This document shows positions 32,401-40,556 of a DNA stretch of 64,000 nucleotides, in pieces. The position numbers and the translations under genes were made by a program. Below the pieces are notes generated by a model that was not told the DNA's origin, searched no databases, and saw only the letters and a list, made by a program, of their open reading frames with translations. This stretch comes from Pseudonocardiaceae bacterium YIM PH 21723 (GTDB taxonomy: Bacteria > Actinomycetota > Actinomycetes > Mycobacteriales > Pseudonocardiaceae): NCBI GenBank assembly GCA_003600225.1, contig QZFT01000018.1, positions 1-64,000 on the forward strand, read 5' to 3'. The stretch's first letter is position 1, and every line of letters begins with the position of its first letter.

Positions 32401-33179
32401 TCGCGGCCTCCAGCGATGACGCGGACGTCCGGATCTGGGACACCGACGACGACGGTCCGCCTGCGGCGCGGTCAGTGCCGGACGCCTCCCCGAGGGCCTT
32501 GGCGTTCAGCCCGGACGGCGGCCGGCTGGCCGTCGCGCTGTCCGACGGATCGGTGGCGGTCTGGCCCACCGGCGCGGACGCCGAGCCCCTCCGGCTGCGT
32601 GGGCATGACGGTTCCGCGTTCGCGGTGGCGTTCCATCCCGACAGCAGGCGGGTGGCGAGCGGGGGCCGGGACGAGACCATCCGGATCTGGGATGTGACCG
32701 CGCCGGACAAGCCCCGGACACTGCGCGCGCAGACCGGCGGGGTCAGCGGGGTCACCTTCAGCCCGGACGGTTCGCTGCTGGCCGCCAGTGGCTATGACGG
32801 CACGGTCCGCGTCTGGCGCACCGAGCAGCTGGACCGGGAGCCTATGGTGCTGCGCAGCCATCAGGGCATCACCTGGAACGTGTCGTTCAGCCCGGACGGC
32901 CGGTGGCTGGTCAGTTCCGGGAACGACGCGCAGATCCGGCTCTGGGAGCTGGGCCGTTCCCGGCAGCCGGTCACCATCGACGGCCGGGCCACCGGACTGG
33001 AGAGCGCGTTGTTCATGCCGGTGGACGGCAGGCTGGCCAGCACCCATGCGGACAAGGTGCTGCGGATCTGGCAGTGTCCCATCTGCGTGTCCGGGGACCG
33101 GTTGACCGAATTGGCCGGTGAACGCGTCACCCGTCAGTTCAGCGACGAGGAGCGCACGACCTATCTGGAACAGCATTGA
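29481..33179 (+). CDS. HTH-nSTAND ATPase with 14 WD40 repeats
   Basis: A 1232-residue signal-sensing ATPase. ATG 29481 follows AGGGGG; the frame opens 14 codons earlier. An N-terminal XRE-like helix-turn-helix (about residues 15-75) is followed by an nSTAND1 NTPase domain with Walker A GASGSGKSS (K148) and Walker B TLVVDQFEEIF (about 230), a winged-helix-like region ending near 530, a membrane helix LTSALVAVTVVVALLALVAVW (about 535-555), and fourteen WD40 units ending in RVWD/RIWD-type tetrads, enough for two seven-bladed propellers. STAND proteins oligomerise on ligand binding; here the ligand and output are unknown. Small secreted-protein genes flank it on both sides and all three share a promoter motif, so it may control or respond to them. 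Confidence 0.9.
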   Translation: MRGRPERPLDPADGPVQRLAWELRRLREQAGKTGYRAMAGKAHYSSTTLADAAKGDRLPTLEVTLAYAVCCGGDPQEWERRWREASAEVFAPAALEPDREAAPYLGLAGFGIEDGPRFFGRDRLVTELASRLSTHRILVVIGASGSGKSSLLRAGLIPELAARGWRSAVVLPDTHPLESLAVRLGSLLNRSSVSTHAELLDQPRNLGLLVRELLVDEPATAELTLVVDQFEEIFTLCHDEAERSRFIATLLDTARDPANRMRLVLGLRADFYGRCSQVPDLVNAFQDAQFLVAPMTGEELRQAITAPAVAAGLMVENDLVAAILEDVSGQPGALPLMSHALLETWYRRRGTALTLVGYRNAGGVHGAIADTADTVFHELDLRQQLITRNIFLRLTALGEGTEDTRRRVARSELGADPDTATVLDRLIAARLITAQDNTVEVAHEALIRGWPLLSGWLAENREGLLAQRRLTESAIEWDRNGRATEFLYRGRRLGRWDDADRSDLNELETAFLAAGFAERERERDETLHRSRRLTSALVAVTVVVALLALVAVWNAGRATEERDQSTAGKLLANARTQLQADPELSILLARQAHELLPTPESEVVLRQAIMESRVRALVPGKHGGSVKGIAISPGGEQVATTGVNGTVRVWKRSGTGVSTHDPVVLDGHRGEVWNPVFSPDGKLLATPGQDATARIWDWRSGKQVTLTGHSQPVMNVAFSGDGARLVTASLDGTVRVWDARDGRQLAALDHGGAAVWSVAIAADGRIASGTDDGIIRLWSPAGAETGRLTGHSGSVKSLKFSPDSASLASGGDDGTVRVWDPAGGRAPLVLREAQGTVETVSFDPAGQRIAGSGQDGVVRIWNVANPGPALALRGHRGEVWGIGFDPRHPVLASAGSDGTFRFWEIGAPGDPQRLLPLESKPLYFDVSPDGRRAITGDDAGVVRVWDLDRPGPKAFQRFPGWVTGLAFQPHSRRVAASSDDADVRIWDTDDDGPPAARSVPDASPRALAFSPDGGRLAVALSDGSVAVWPTGADAEPLRLRGHDGSAFAVAFHPDSRRVASGGRDETIRIWDVTAPDKPRTLRAQTGGVSGVTFSPDGSLLAASGYDGTVRVWRTEQLDREPMVLRSHQGITWNVSFSPDGRWLVSSGNDAQIRLWELGRSRQPVTIDGRATGLESALFMPVDGRLASTHADKVLRIWQCPICVSGDRLTELAGERVTRQFSDEERTTYLEQH

Positions 33180-33193
33180 CCGGTCTTCTGACT

Positions 33194-33226
33194 GTCGAAG
33201 CCGGACAAATCCGGATGCGGTAGACA
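33194..33226 (+). promoter_or_regulatory. Shared promoter motif upstream of the secreted peptide
   Basis: GTCGAAGCCGGACAAATC (33194-33211) then TAGACA (33221-33226), 32 nt before the start codon. The centre is a small palindrome CCGGA-CAAA-TCCGG. Confidence 0.6.
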
Positions 33227-33257
33227 GGGCCGGTAACTCGAATCCGGGGAGGAATCG

Positions 33258-33428
33258 ATGACGAACTTTCGTACCCGCCTGGCCGTCGGCCTGGCGATTC
33301 TGACGCTGGCCGGCACCGCCGCCGTCACCGTCGTGACCGTGGCCAACGCGCAGCCGGGCGACCAGTCCACGGCGCAGGTGCCGGGCGGTCAGCGCCCGAC
33401 GCCCACCCCCACGCGGCCCGCGAGCTAG
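33258..33428 (+). CDS. 56-residue secreted peptide
   Basis: A short gene with an excellent site (GGGGAGGAAT) before ATG 33258. It encodes a signal peptide (MTNFRTRLAVGLAILTLAG and on, cleavage expected after ANA near residue 30) and a mature tail of about 26 residues rich in Gln, Pro, Thr and Gly (QPGDQSTAQVPGG ... PTPTPTRPAS). No Cys. It follows the STAND gene by 78 bp with its own motif-bearing promoter. Its stop overlaps the convergent RibD-like stop by 4 nt. Role unknown; it may be a surface or signalling peptide. Confidence 0.7.
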   Translation: MTNFRTRLAVGLAILTLAGTAAVTVVTVANAQPGDQSTAQVPGGQRPTPTPTRPAS

Positions 33429-34165
33429 CGGGTGTAGCGCAGGAAGAGGTGCCCGGTGTCGTCGCTACGCAGGACCCCCTGCAACGAGAGCGTGCGGGTC
33501 AACTGCGGCACTGGGCCCTCCAGCATCCGGAGGGCATCGCCTCCGGCCAGCATGGGGGACAGCGTCAGGCAGATCTCGTCGATGAGGTCGGCCGTGGCCA
33601 GGCCACCCGCCAGGTGCGGGCCACCCTCGCAGATCACCCGGTAGAGGCCGCGCTGCTCCAGTGCGTCCAGTGCGGTGGGCAGGTCCACCCGTTCACCGCC
33701 GCAGATCGCCAGGTCGGCACCCGCCGCGGTGAGTAGCGCGCGGCGCTGCACCGGGGCCGCCTCACAGGTCAGGATGATCGGCTTCACATCGCCGGAGAAC
33801 AGCGAGGACTGCGGGTCGATGGCGCAGCTCGCGGTCACCACGGCGATCGGCGGCACCGGCGCCAGGCCCAGCTTCGCCCGGATGGCCAGCCGTTCCTCGG
33901 CCGCGCTCACCCCGCCGTAGGCCTCCGCGGCCGAGGTCACCCGGCCGACGAGGACCACGTCCGCCAGCGTGCGCAGCAGGCCGAGCAGTCGCTGGTCGTC
34001 GGCGTTGCCCAGGCCACCGGACTTGCCGTCCAGCTGCACTCCGCCGTCCAGGCTGGACACGAAGTTGGTCCGGACATATGCCCGCTCCAAGGCGGCCGGA
34101 TACCGGTACTGCTCGATCAACTCGTCCTGGGGCACCGGGTCCGCGTGAGGAAGAAGGCTGCGCAC
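33425..34165 (-). CDS. RibD C-terminal-domain reductase
   Basis: A 246-residue NADPH-dependent reductase of the dihydrofolate-reductase fold, related to the pyrimidine reductase half of RibD in riboflavin synthesis. GTG 34165 gives the usual family start VRSLLPHADPV. Landmarks are YVRTNFVSSLDGGVQLDGKSGGLG (about residues 30-53), DVVLVGRVTSAAEAY (about 69-83), VICEGGPHLAGGLATADLIDEICLTLSPMLAGG (about 175-207). Isolated RibD-C proteins often act on other substrates, so involvement in riboflavin synthesis is not certain. It diverges from zapE. Confidence 0.88.
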   Translation of the reverse strand: MRSLLPHADPVPQDELIEQYRYPAALERAYVRTNFVSSLDGGVQLDGKSGGLGNADDQRLLGLLRTLADVVLVGRVTSAAEAYGGVSAAEERLAIRAKLGLAPVPPIAVVTASCAIDPQSSLFSGDVKPIILTCEAAPVQRRALLTAAGADLAICGGERVDLPTALDALEQRGLYRVICEGGPHLAGGLATADLIDEICLTLSPMLAGGDALRMLEGPVPQLTRTLSLQGVLRSDDTGHLFLRYTR

Positions 34166-34242
34166 GCAACTATTCGAGCATGTTCGGCGAGACCTCGCAC
34201 ACAACCGCGCCTCTGCGGCGTGGCGACCCGGTTAGGCGGCCC

Positions 34243-34248
34243 TATCCT
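34243..34248 (+). promoter_or_regulatory. -10 box for leaderless zapE transcript
   Basis: TATCCT ends 7 nt before ATG 34256, and there is no Shine-Dalgarno sequence, as expected for a leaderless mRNA. Confidence 0.5.
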
Positions 34249-34255
34249 TGTGGCC

Positions 34256-35293
34256 ATGGCAGCTGAGCGGTTGACCGATCGATTCCCGGAGGTCAGCCCG
34301 GAGGAGCTGATCGACTCCCTGGTGCCCCCGCCGCGCTTCGGCGCGGTGAGTTTCGCGAACTACGTGCCCAACCCGGATGAGCCCAGCCAGGCGGCTGCCG
34401 TCGCGGGATGCCAGCAGTTCGCCGGGGTCATCGGTGCGCGCCGGACCGAGAACGGTTTCCTGAAGCTGTTCAAGTCCAAGGCGCCGGTCGCCAGGCCCGG
34501 GCTCTACCTGGACGGTGGCTTCGGCGTGGGCAAGACCCACCTGCTGGCCTCGCTCTGGCATCTCGCGCCCGGCCCCAAGGCCTACGGCACCTTCGTGGAG
34601 ATCACCAACCTGGTGGGCGCCCTGGGTTTCCGCGAGGCCGTGACCAGGCTGTCCGAGCACCGGCTCCTGGCGATCGACGAGTTCGAGCTGGACGACCCGG
34701 GCGACACCACGCTGGTGACCCGGCTGCTGACCGAGCTGACCGACGCGGGCGTGTTCGTCGCCGCCACGTCCAACACGCTGCCGGACAAGCTCGGCGAGGG
34801 CCGGTTCGCGGCCGACGACTTCCTGCGCGAGATCCAGACGCTGTCCGCGAAGTTCGGCGTCATCCGGGTCGACGGCCCCGACTACCGGCACCGCGGCCTG
34901 CCCGCGCCGCCGGAACCCATGCCCGAGGACCAGTTGTACGCCCTGGCCGACCGGATCCCCGGCGCGACCCTCGACCAGTTCGAGGTGCTCTGCCACCACC
35001 TCGCCCGCATTCACCCGTCGCGCTACGGCCGCCTCGTGGCCGGCCTGCCTGCGGTGTGCCTGCGCGAGGTGTCGGCGGCTCCGGACCAGAACGTCGCGCT
35101 GCGCCTGGTGGCCTTCGCCGACCGGCTGTACGACGCGGCCATCCCGGTGGCCATCTCCGGGGAGTCGCTGTCCCGGCTGTTCACCGAGAGCATGCTGCGT
35201 GGCGGTTACCGGAAGAAGTACCTGCGAGCGTTGTCTCGACTGGCGGCGCTGAACCGGGATGCCCAGGTGAAGTTCTCCGCGCCTGTCAGCTAG
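34256..35293 (+). CDS. zapE: ZapE / AFG1-like cell division ATPase
   Basis: A 345-residue AAA-type ATPase of the AFG1 family; E. coli ZapE associates with the Z-ring and aids division under stress. Walker A is GGFGVGKTH (K93), followed by LLASLWHL; Walker B is LLAIDEFELDDPGD (about residue 138), where DEF matches the family. Sensor-like ATSNTLPDKLGEGRFAADDFLREI and the C-terminal RLYDAAIPVAISGESLSRLFT are typical. ATG 34256 is supported by leaderless spacing from TATCCT and is where similarity begins. Confidence 0.93.
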   Translation: MAAERLTDRFPEVSPEELIDSLVPPPRFGAVSFANYVPNPDEPSQAAAVAGCQQFAGVIGARRTENGFLKLFKSKAPVARPGLYLDGGFGVGKTHLLASLWHLAPGPKAYGTFVEITNLVGALGFREAVTRLSEHRLLAIDEFELDDPGDTTLVTRLLTELTDAGVFVAATSNTLPDKLGEGRFAADDFLREIQTLSAKFGVIRVDGPDYRHRGLPAPPEPMPEDQLYALADRIPGATLDQFEVLCHHLARIHPSRYGRLVAGLPAVCLREVSAAPDQNVALRLVAFADRLYDAAIPVAISGESLSRLFTESMLRGGYRKKYLRALSRLAALNRDAQVKFSAPVS

Positions 35294-35327
35294 GCGGCCG
35301 GGATGCTTCGGGCTGTCGGCGAAAGAT

Positions 35328-35790
35328 GGCTTTGGAGGGGGAGACGGGCTTCGGGTTTCGTCTTTCCTGCCGGCGTGTCGGGTGGGGGCACGCCGGTCTG
35401 GTGGGGATGGGCCGCTTCCGCGGGGGACCTGAAGGACGCCATCGTTTACTTGGGCGCACTGAAGGCGTCCTTCGTTTACCTGGGGTAAACGGAGGCGTCC
35501 TTCAGGTACCTATCGTCCACTATGGACTGTGGAGCTAGTGCACGTTAAAGACAGAATCCAGGCCCAGAACTGTCTTTAACCATGCCCAACGCGACCCTGT
35601 TCACCCACAAGAACACCACCAGTCACAGCGGCCACTCCAGCCACGCGCAGGTCCGCGCCAGAGGCGATCGAGGCCCAAGTCCGCCCAAGCCAGCCCGAAC
35701 CCGCCTGCCCGAAGGCCCAGACCGGCGTGCCCCCACCCAACAGTCCGGCAGGAAAGTCGCCCCCACCCGCCCGTCTCCTCCTCCAAAGCC
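35328..35790. mobile_element. MITE-like composite repeat with 67-bp inverted ends (copy 2)
   Basis: Left end 35328-35394 and right end 35724-35790, each 67 bp and mutually inverted, match those of the 11986-12364 copy. The interior shares GGGGGACCTGAAGGACGCC and the GTCCAC-type palindrome, and adds a small CGTTTACC hairpin and repeated GGCGTCCTTC. It begins 34 bp after the zapE stop and shows no coding frame. Confidence 0.75.
35544..35580. repeat. 11-bp-arm hairpin inside composite repeat copy 2
   Basis: GTTAAAGACAG (35544-35554) and its exact inverse (35570-35580) occupy the same place in this copy as the 23-bp-arm hairpin in copy 1. Confidence 0.6.
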
Positions 35791-36188
35791 GCCTTCGCCA
35801 AACGCCAGACCCAACCCCCGCCCACCCCGCCCCACGTTTCAGCGGGTTGTATTTCCGGTTAATGGAAGATGTCCTGGCTATCTGGAATTCCCATACTCGG
35901 TTATCCGATCAATGGGGTGACGGTGACCCGCCGCACAGATAACACAGGTATAGGTGACCCAATTCATATGTAACGCCAAAGCTGAGCGCTACAGTTGAAC
36001 GGTGGTCGTTGCGCAGAAAAGCAACGCTATCCAGTGCCCGTGTTGCGAAGTTTCCGCAGCTCAGAAGCTCAGTCTGTGACATACCGTGAGTACGGTCACT
36101 TAAGAGAGATTTTGAATTTCTTTTGCAATGGGTGCGTAGTTGGGTGAGTCGACAGATCTTGGTTTTGGTCGACCATAGGAGCTCCACT
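35791..36188. other. Intergenic region before the first giant surface-protein gene
   Basis: No gene seen. The DNA is AT-richer than most of the window. GTGACATACCGTGAGTACGGTCAC (36076-36099) is an interrupted palindrome that could be an operator, and GTCGAC is repeated around 36150-36175. AGGAG at 36177-36181 is the ribosome-binding site for the next gene. Confidence 0.45.
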
Positions 36189-39100
36189 ATGCAGAAGTGG
36201 GCGAAGCGCGGAATGCAGGCCGCGCTCGTCACGGGCGGAATGATGGTCTTGGGCGCTGGCGTTGCCAGTGCGCAGGATGCCCCCGACGCCGCGCCGGCTG
36301 CCCAGCCGCTCGATGTCTCGCTTTCCGTGCCCGTGCGACTGTGCAACAACGCGATCGGTACCCCGATCGGCCAGCTCGACGTCCCCTGCATTGAGCAGGA
36401 GATCGGTATCTCCTCGGAGCAGATCCTGCCTCCGGCCCTGTCCAACGGACTGGGTGCCGGTGCAAGCCAGGTTTCCAGCGCCGCCAGCCCGTACCTGAGC
36501 AAGCTCCCTGGTGCTGAGAAGTCCGGACTGCTGAACGGCACCACCGCCGGCGCCCACGTGGTGCTGCCGGTGGACATCTCCGGCAACGCCATCGCGGCCG
36601 GTGGCCCGGTGCACGTGAAGAACGAGTCCGAGCGCCACTACGGCAAGCACGGCTCGCTGACGACCTCCGGTGCGGGTGGCCTGGCCAGTGGCACCGCGGC
36701 CGAGGCCAACGTTGTCGCCCCGATCCAGATCACCGGTAACGCGATCTCCGCGATCGGTGAGGCTTCCTCGGACAACAAGGTCTACACGACCGCCGAAGCC
36801 GGCAACGACATCAAGTCGGACGGCACCGGTGGCCTGGCCAGCGGCACCGTGATCCCGATCAACGCCGTCGCGCCGATCCAGATCAACGGCAACGCCGTCT
36901 CCGCCTCCCCGCTGGGCAAGGCGACCACGCACAACGACAGCAGGCTGGTGGCGAAGGGCGGCGGCGACGTCAGCACCTCCGGTACCGGCGGTCTGGCCAG
37001 CGGTCTCGTCGCCGACGGCCCCGCCGCGCTGCCGATCTCGCTGAACAGCAACGCCGTCGGTGGAGCCCTGGGCAACGCCGAGGTCAACAGCATGTCCACC
37101 AACAGCGCCGTCGCCGGTGGCAACACGCACAGCGCCGGTGACAAGGGCCTGGTGTCCGGCATCGTCGCTCGCCCGGCGATCGCCGAGCCGGTCGGCATCT
37201 CCGGCAACTCGCTCGCGGCCGCCGCGGGCAAGGCCAAGGTGCACGGCGACCAGTCCACCACCGCCAAGGCCGGTGGCGACATCTCCAGCTCCGGCAATGG
37301 CGGCTTCGCGTCCGGCATCATCGCCGACGCCCCGGTCACCGCTCCGGCGCAGATCAACGGCAACGCACTCGCCGCGTACCTGGACTCCGAGGCCGAGTCC
37401 AAGTTCAAGACCAACACCGACTCCAAGGCCGGTGGCGACGTCTGGGGCGACGGTTCCAACTCGTTCCTGGGTGGCGTCATCGCCAGCACCCCGGTCGCCC
37501 TCCCGGTGACCGGCGCGGGCAACGGCGTGGCCTACAAGGGCACCGCGAACGCGGAGTCCGAGGTCAACAACAACGTCAAGGCCGGCGGCAGCAAGGACAC
37601 CTCCGGCTGGAACTCCGTGCTCGGTGGCCTCATCGCCGACACCCCGGTGGCCCTGCCGGTCGACGCGCTGGGCAACGGCGCCGGCTACAAGGGCAACGCC
37701 AACGGCAAGGTCTCCGGTAGCTCCTCCACCACCGCCGGTGGCTTCGACAACTGCATCGACGACGCCGGCTTCGGCGCCTGCAACGTGGCTGCCGTTCCGG
37801 TCGCGCTGCCCCTGCACGTGGACGGCAACTCCGCGAACTACAAGGGCACCAGCACCAGCGACGTCGAGTTCGACCGCAAGACCACCGCGGGTGGCCCGAT
37901 CACCGCCACCGGTAAGGGCGGCCAGCTCGCCGGTAACGTGCTCACGGCTCCGATCTCCGGCCCGGTGGGCGTCGTCGGCAACGCCGTCGCCGCGCAGAAG
38001 GGCGCCGAGGCGCAGTCCTGGGCCAAGATCAAGGACACCACCAACGCGGGTGGCGACATCCACTCCGACGGTTCCGACGGCCAGGGCTCCGGCAACGTGC
38101 TGCAGGCCCCGGTCGGCCTGGGCGCCGGTGTGATCGGCAACGCGGTGTCCGGTGGCGTGAACCCGATCCAGGGCCACGCGACCGCCGCGACCGACTACGA
38201 GAACACCAACAAGGCCGGCGGCAACATCTGGACCACCGGCAAGGGTGGCCAGCTGTCCGGCAACGCCGGCCAGACCCCGGTCAATGCCCTCGCGCAGGTC
38301 TTCGGCAACTCGGTGTCCGGCAACGGCGTCGCCCGCAACGACACCCGCGTCCGGACCAACCAGACCTCCGGTGGCAACATCGACACCGACGGTCAGGGTG
38401 GCTTCATCTCCGGCAACGCCGGCGCCACCCCGGTCGCCGCCGTCGCGCAGGTCTTCGGCAACGCCGTGGGCGGCTGGGACGCCGAGTCCAAGGCCGACAA
38501 CGAGACCAAGACCCAGACCGGTGGCAACATCGACACCGGCGGCGACAACGGCATCATCTCCGGCAACGCCGGCCAGCTGGCGCCGAACGTCCTGGCCCAG
38601 GTCTTCGGCAACACCGCGACCGTCGGCAACGGCGAGGTCGAGGCGCTGAACAAGACCAGCAACACCGTCGGTGGCAGCACCGTCTCCACCGGCAAGGACT
38701 CCTTCCTCGGTGGCAACGTCGGCGCCGTTCCGGCCGGTGTGGCCGCGCAGGTGTTCGGCAACGCCGTCGGCGGCCCGCGCACCGACATCAAGGCGCCGAA
38801 CCGGACCAGCAACACCACGCTGGGCAAGGTGGAGAGCAACGGCGACGGCTCGTTCGGCGGCGGCAACGTCGGTTCCGTGCCGGTCGGCCTGCTGGCCCAG
38901 GTGTTCGGCACCAGCGCCGCGTTCGGCCAGAGCCACATCGAGGCCCCGAACGCGATCGACAACAACGTCGGTGGCCCGGGCAAGACCTCCGGCCGCGACT
39001 CCTTCCTGGGCGGCAACATCGGCCAGCTCCCGGTCGGTGCCGTGGCTCAGGTCGCCGACACCGTGCTGCCGCTGGGTGACACCCACGTCAACACCCCGTC

Positions 39101-40166
39101 GCTGGTCAAGAACAACATCGGCGGCGACATCGCCACCGACGGCACCGGCGGCACCATCGCGGGCAACTCCGGCTCGCTGCCGGTCGGCCTCACCGCCCCG
39201 GTGAACGACGTGCTGAACTCGGTGCCGGTCTTCGGCCGCGCCGACATCCTCGGCAAGAAGGTCGTCGACAACAACGTCGGCGGCGCGGTCAACAACTCCA
39301 CCCAGGGCGGCAACCTGCTGACCGGTGCAGCGGCCAACGCCGGTACCGGCATCGACGCCAACAACGTGCTCAAGGGCGCGCTGGGCACCGTCTCCGGCAT
39401 CACCGGTGGCACCGTCGGCAACACCGAGTCCACGACCAAGGTGGGCGACACCATCGCCGACCCGCTGGCCGTTCTCGGTTCCGACGCCATCGGCGGCCTG
39501 GTGAACAACGTCCTCGGTGGCGTCACCGGCGCCGTCCCGGCCACCAACTACGGCCAGAACGCCGGCCAGCACGGCGGCGTCGCCGGTGGCGTGCTCGGTG
39601 CCGCCGAAGGCATCGTGGACCAGGTCACCGGTTCGGTGCTGGGCCAGAACAACATCGCCAGCGGACTGGTCCACCAGGCCGTCGGCTTCGTGAACCCGGT
39701 CGTCGGCACCGCGGTCGGCCTGGTCGACCAGGTCACCGGCTCCGTGCTCGGCCAGGGCAACTTCGTCAGCGGCATCGTGCACCAGGTGCTCGGCGGCACC
39801 CCGGCCCAGGGCGAGCCCTCGGCCGGCGCCGGCATCGGTGGCCTGCTGGAGAACGTGGTCGGCGGAGTGCTCGGTGGCTCCGGCGTGCTGAACGGTGTGC
39901 TCGGTGGCGGACTCGCCAACGGCGTGCTGGGTGGCGTGACCGGTGGCAACGAGGCCGGCATCGCCGGTCAGGCCATGGACACCGCGAACCAGATCACCCA
40001 GGGCGCCCTCGCGGCCACCCCGGGCGGCTCGGTCGTCGACCAGGTCCTGAGCAACGCGGTTCCGAGTGCGATCGACGCGGTTCCGGCCGCCGACATCGCC
40101 ACCGACATCGTCGGTGACAGCCTGGGCAACATCGCAGGCGGCGGCGCGCACTACTACCACGCGTAA
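36189..40166 (+). CDS. Giant chaplin-like repeat surface protein 1
   Basis: A 1325-residue exported protein. The signal peptide MQKWAKRGMQAALVTGG... should be cut after ASA28. A Cys pair follows (C52 and C67, VPVRLCNN ... LDVPC), and then about twenty repeats of 50-60 residues on the pattern GGLASG-x-PV-x5-GNA-x-GD, with hydrophobic/Asn spacing like the chaplin amyloid unit. A second Cys pair sits mid-protein (NCIDDAGFGACNV). The last 220 residues change to repeats around IVDQVTGSVLGQ and GVLGG, ending in HYYHA. No sortase signal or C-terminal membrane helix is seen, so it may self-assemble on the hyphal surface. ATG 36189 follows AGGAG. Function is inferred from repeat resemblance to chaplins. 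Confidence 0.8.
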   Translation: MQKWAKRGMQAALVTGGMMVLGAGVASAQDAPDAAPAAQPLDVSLSVPVRLCNNAIGTPIGQLDVPCIEQEIGISSEQILPPALSNGLGAGASQVSSAASPYLSKLPGAEKSGLLNGTTAGAHVVLPVDISGNAIAAGGPVHVKNESERHYGKHGSLTTSGAGGLASGTAAEANVVAPIQITGNAISAIGEASSDNKVYTTAEAGNDIKSDGTGGLASGTVIPINAVAPIQINGNAVSASPLGKATTHNDSRLVAKGGGDVSTSGTGGLASGLVADGPAALPISLNSNAVGGALGNAEVNSMSTNSAVAGGNTHSAGDKGLVSGIVARPAIAEPVGISGNSLAAAAGKAKVHGDQSTTAKAGGDISSSGNGGFASGIIADAPVTAPAQINGNALAAYLDSEAESKFKTNTDSKAGGDVWGDGSNSFLGGVIASTPVALPVTGAGNGVAYKGTANAESEVNNNVKAGGSKDTSGWNSVLGGLIADTPVALPVDALGNGAGYKGNANGKVSGSSSTTAGGFDNCIDDAGFGACNVAAVPVALPLHVDGNSANYKGTSTSDVEFDRKTTAGGPITATGKGGQLAGNVLTAPISGPVGVVGNAVAAQKGAEAQSWAKIKDTTNAGGDIHSDGSDGQGSGNVLQAPVGLGAGVIGNAVSGGVNPIQGHATAATDYENTNKAGGNIWTTGKGGQLSGNAGQTPVNALAQVFGNSVSGNGVARNDTRVRTNQTSGGNIDTDGQGGFISGNAGATPVAAVAQVFGNAVGGWDAESKADNETKTQTGGNIDTGGDNGIISGNAGQLAPNVLAQVFGNTATVGNGEVEALNKTSNTVGGSTVSTGKDSFLGGNVGAVPAGVAAQVFGNAVGGPRTDIKAPNRTSNTTLGKVESNGDGSFGGGNVGSVPVGLLAQVFGTSAAFGQSHIEAPNAIDNNVGGPGKTSGRDSFLGGNIGQLPVGAVAQVADTVLPLGDTHVNTPSLVKNNIGGDIATDGTGGTIAGNSGSLPVGLTAPVNDVLNSVPVFGRADILGKKVVDNNVGGAVNNSTQGGNLLTGAAANAGTGIDANNVLKGALGTVSGITGGTVGNTESTTKVGDTIADPLAVLGSDAIGGLVNNVLGGVTGAVPATNYGQNAGQHGGVAGGVLGAAEGIVDQVTGSVLGQNNIASGLVHQAVGFVNPVVGTAVGLVDQVTGSVLGQGNFVSGIVHQVLGGTPAQGEPSAGAGIGGLLENVVGGVLGGSGVLNGVLGGGLANGVLGGVTGGNEAGIAGQAMDTANQITQGALAATPGGSVVDQVLSNAVPSAIDAVPAADIATDIVGDSLGNIAGGGAHYYHA

Positions 40167-40278
40167 GCCGTAAGAGCAGTACCTCTGGATGGTGGTGGCT
40201 CCGCCCGCGCTCGGGGCCATCACCATCCGGCATAACTCCACCCAGTAGAAACAAAACCGTCGACCATACCCCAGGGTT

Positions 40279-40328
40279 TTCCGTCTGCAAGACCGAAAAC
40301 CGCACGCCTTTCGGTCTTGCAGACGGAA
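40279..40328. repeat. Family B hairpin, 20-bp perfect arms
   Basis: Arms 40279-40298 and 40309-40328 with a 10-nt loop, about 110 bp past the stop of the first giant gene, a likely terminator. Its core differs from the 12130 copy by one base in each arm, keeping the pair. Confidence 0.75.
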
Positions 40329-40556
40329 GAGTCGTCATAGCGGTAGGTGATAACCGCAGGTCGCGGGTTACTGGGTGTGTTGATCTTCACTCAATAGTGG
40401 AGACCCTCGTTACTTCTGCGCTCCCTTTCGGGTTTACCCCGGTGAAGGACTAGCGGTGGGTAGGTCCCGAGCCCAACCCGCCGTCCCCCGAAGTCGGCAG
40501 CCGGCGTCACCCCGAACGTCGGCTGCCCTCCAGGGCCACAACACATAGGAGCTTCC
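40329..40556. promoter_or_regulatory. Promoter and structured leader of the second giant gene
   Basis: No CDS. The second half is GC-rich and can fold: GGCAGCCG (40496-40503) pairs with CGGCTGCC (40520-40527), and a weaker stem joins the GCGGTGGGT and AACCCGCCG blocks (about 40450-40482). I could not match it to a known riboswitch class. AGGAG at 40547-40551 is the ribosome-binding site. Confidence 0.45.

Noticed and set aside
36096-40241. Antisense open frame of 1381 codons opposite the first giant surface gene
   Set aside because: The plus strand has a signal peptide, ribosome-binding site and coherent protein repeats. The antisense frame is open only because the repeat codons (GGC, AAC, GTC) contain no stop on the other strand.
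40380-40556. c-di-AMP or other known riboswitch in the giant-gene leader
   Set aside because: I could form stems but could not match the conserved core of any class from memory; it is reported only as a structured leader.
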